64,000 bases of DNA, from contig NC_009092.1 in NCBI RefSeq assembly GCF_000016065.1, positions 3,596,001-3,660,000 on the forward strand, given 5' to 3'. How positions within the stretch are numbered: position 1 is the first letter of the stretch; every line of letters begins with the position of its first letter. This DNA is from Shewanella loihica PV-4. Its GTDB lineage: Bacteria; Pseudomonadota; Gammaproteobacteria; Enterobacterales; Shewanellaceae. Positions 63,833 through 64,000 of this stretch are shown here, piece by piece. Under the pieces are notes generated by a model that did not search any database, was not told the DNA's origin, and saw only the letters and a list, made by a program, of their open reading frames with translations. The position numbers were made by a program, and so were the translations under genes.

Positions 63833-63850
63833 TGAAATGAATACATTTCA
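63833..63850. promoter_or_regulatory. Palindrome upstream of the TonB receptor gene
   Basis: TGAAATG-AATA-CATTTCA is a perfect 7-bp inverted repeat with a 4-base spacer, about 80 bp before the receptor start and close to a T/A-rich promoter-like stretch. It may be an operator; it does not match a Fur box well. Confidence 0.4.
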
Positions 63851-64000
63851 TTTACACTTTTATAACAAACAAAAAATAATTGCTAATACTAATTGGTCTA
63901 ATTTAGACGAGAGCAGAAGACACTAGCAGACTAAAAATCGAACAAATACGTGGCGTTCACGATAAAACTCCAAAAAGATTAATCATTAAAGCTCAAACAG

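Noticed and set aside
63833..63850. Fur box upstream of the TonB receptor
   Set aside because: The palindrome does not fit the GATAATGATAATCATTATC consensus well enough; left as an unassigned operator candidate.

Overview
The window looks like a chromosomal segment of a gamma-proteobacterium, most probably Shewanella (or a close relative in the Alteromonadales). The strongest evidence is the block ygfA(fau) - 6S RNA - zapA - UPF0149 - ubiH - ubiI - gcvT - gcvH - gcvP, which keeps the enterobacterial order, together with the adjacent-gene pair ppk1-ppx, several families common in Shewanella (OsmC-YcaO fusion, DUF3297, DUF3144, DUF1840, an MSHA-type pilin) and a GC-leaning codon usage. Genus assignment is by recognition and was not computed.

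Layout. 0-10.5 kb: DUF1840 protein, secreted phospholipase D-like protein, DUF985 cupin, PAP2 phosphatase with a barrel-like C-terminus, OsmC-YcaO fusion and a membrane diguanylate cyclase. 10.5-14.3 kb: two divergent units, a class II glutamine amidotransferase overlapping a RimK-like ATP-grasp ligase, and an N-acetylglutaminylglutamine amidotransferase homologue (osmolyte synthesis). 14.3-22.7 kb: HMCES/YedK-type protein, an unknown membrane protein in an operon with a PEGA protein, a small RRF-like protein, DUF3297, a Cache-type chemoreceptor and a periplasmic binding protein. 22.8-29.1 kb: a probable carbonyl/redox-stress group (carboxymuconolactone decarboxylase-like protein, secreted alpha/beta hydrolase, YahK-like alcohol dehydrogenase, MFS transporter, cyclophilin-like protein, secreted cupin, YqhC-like AraC regulator).

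29.1-38.9 kb is an accessory stretch: two serine hydrolases, a DUF2726 protein, dCMP deaminase, an AT-rich two-gene cassette (HEPN-like protein plus small membrane protein), a UPF1/DNA2-like helicase with a degenerate nuclease-like tail, and a secreted unknown. It ends in a noncoding array of 170-bp repeats (39.0-39.5 kb), a diverged copy of which lies at 34.4 kb. 39.5-49.6 kb is the core block for glycine cleavage, ubiquinone hydroxylation, cell division, 6S RNA and folate salvage, with a MITE-like element just before ygfA. 49.6-64 kb holds a periplasmic binding protein, NlpE-like lipoprotein, cold-shock/Excalibur membrane protein, uracil-DNA glycosylase, type IV pilin, LysE exporter, S10 peptidase, the polyphosphate pair ppx/ppk1, a thioredoxin-like protein and a TonB-dependent receptor.

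A recurring trait is short tandem duplication (6, 7, 12, 14, 15 and 30 bp units) both within genes and just after stop codons. No rRNA, tRNA, CRISPR array, prophage or transposase gene was seen.
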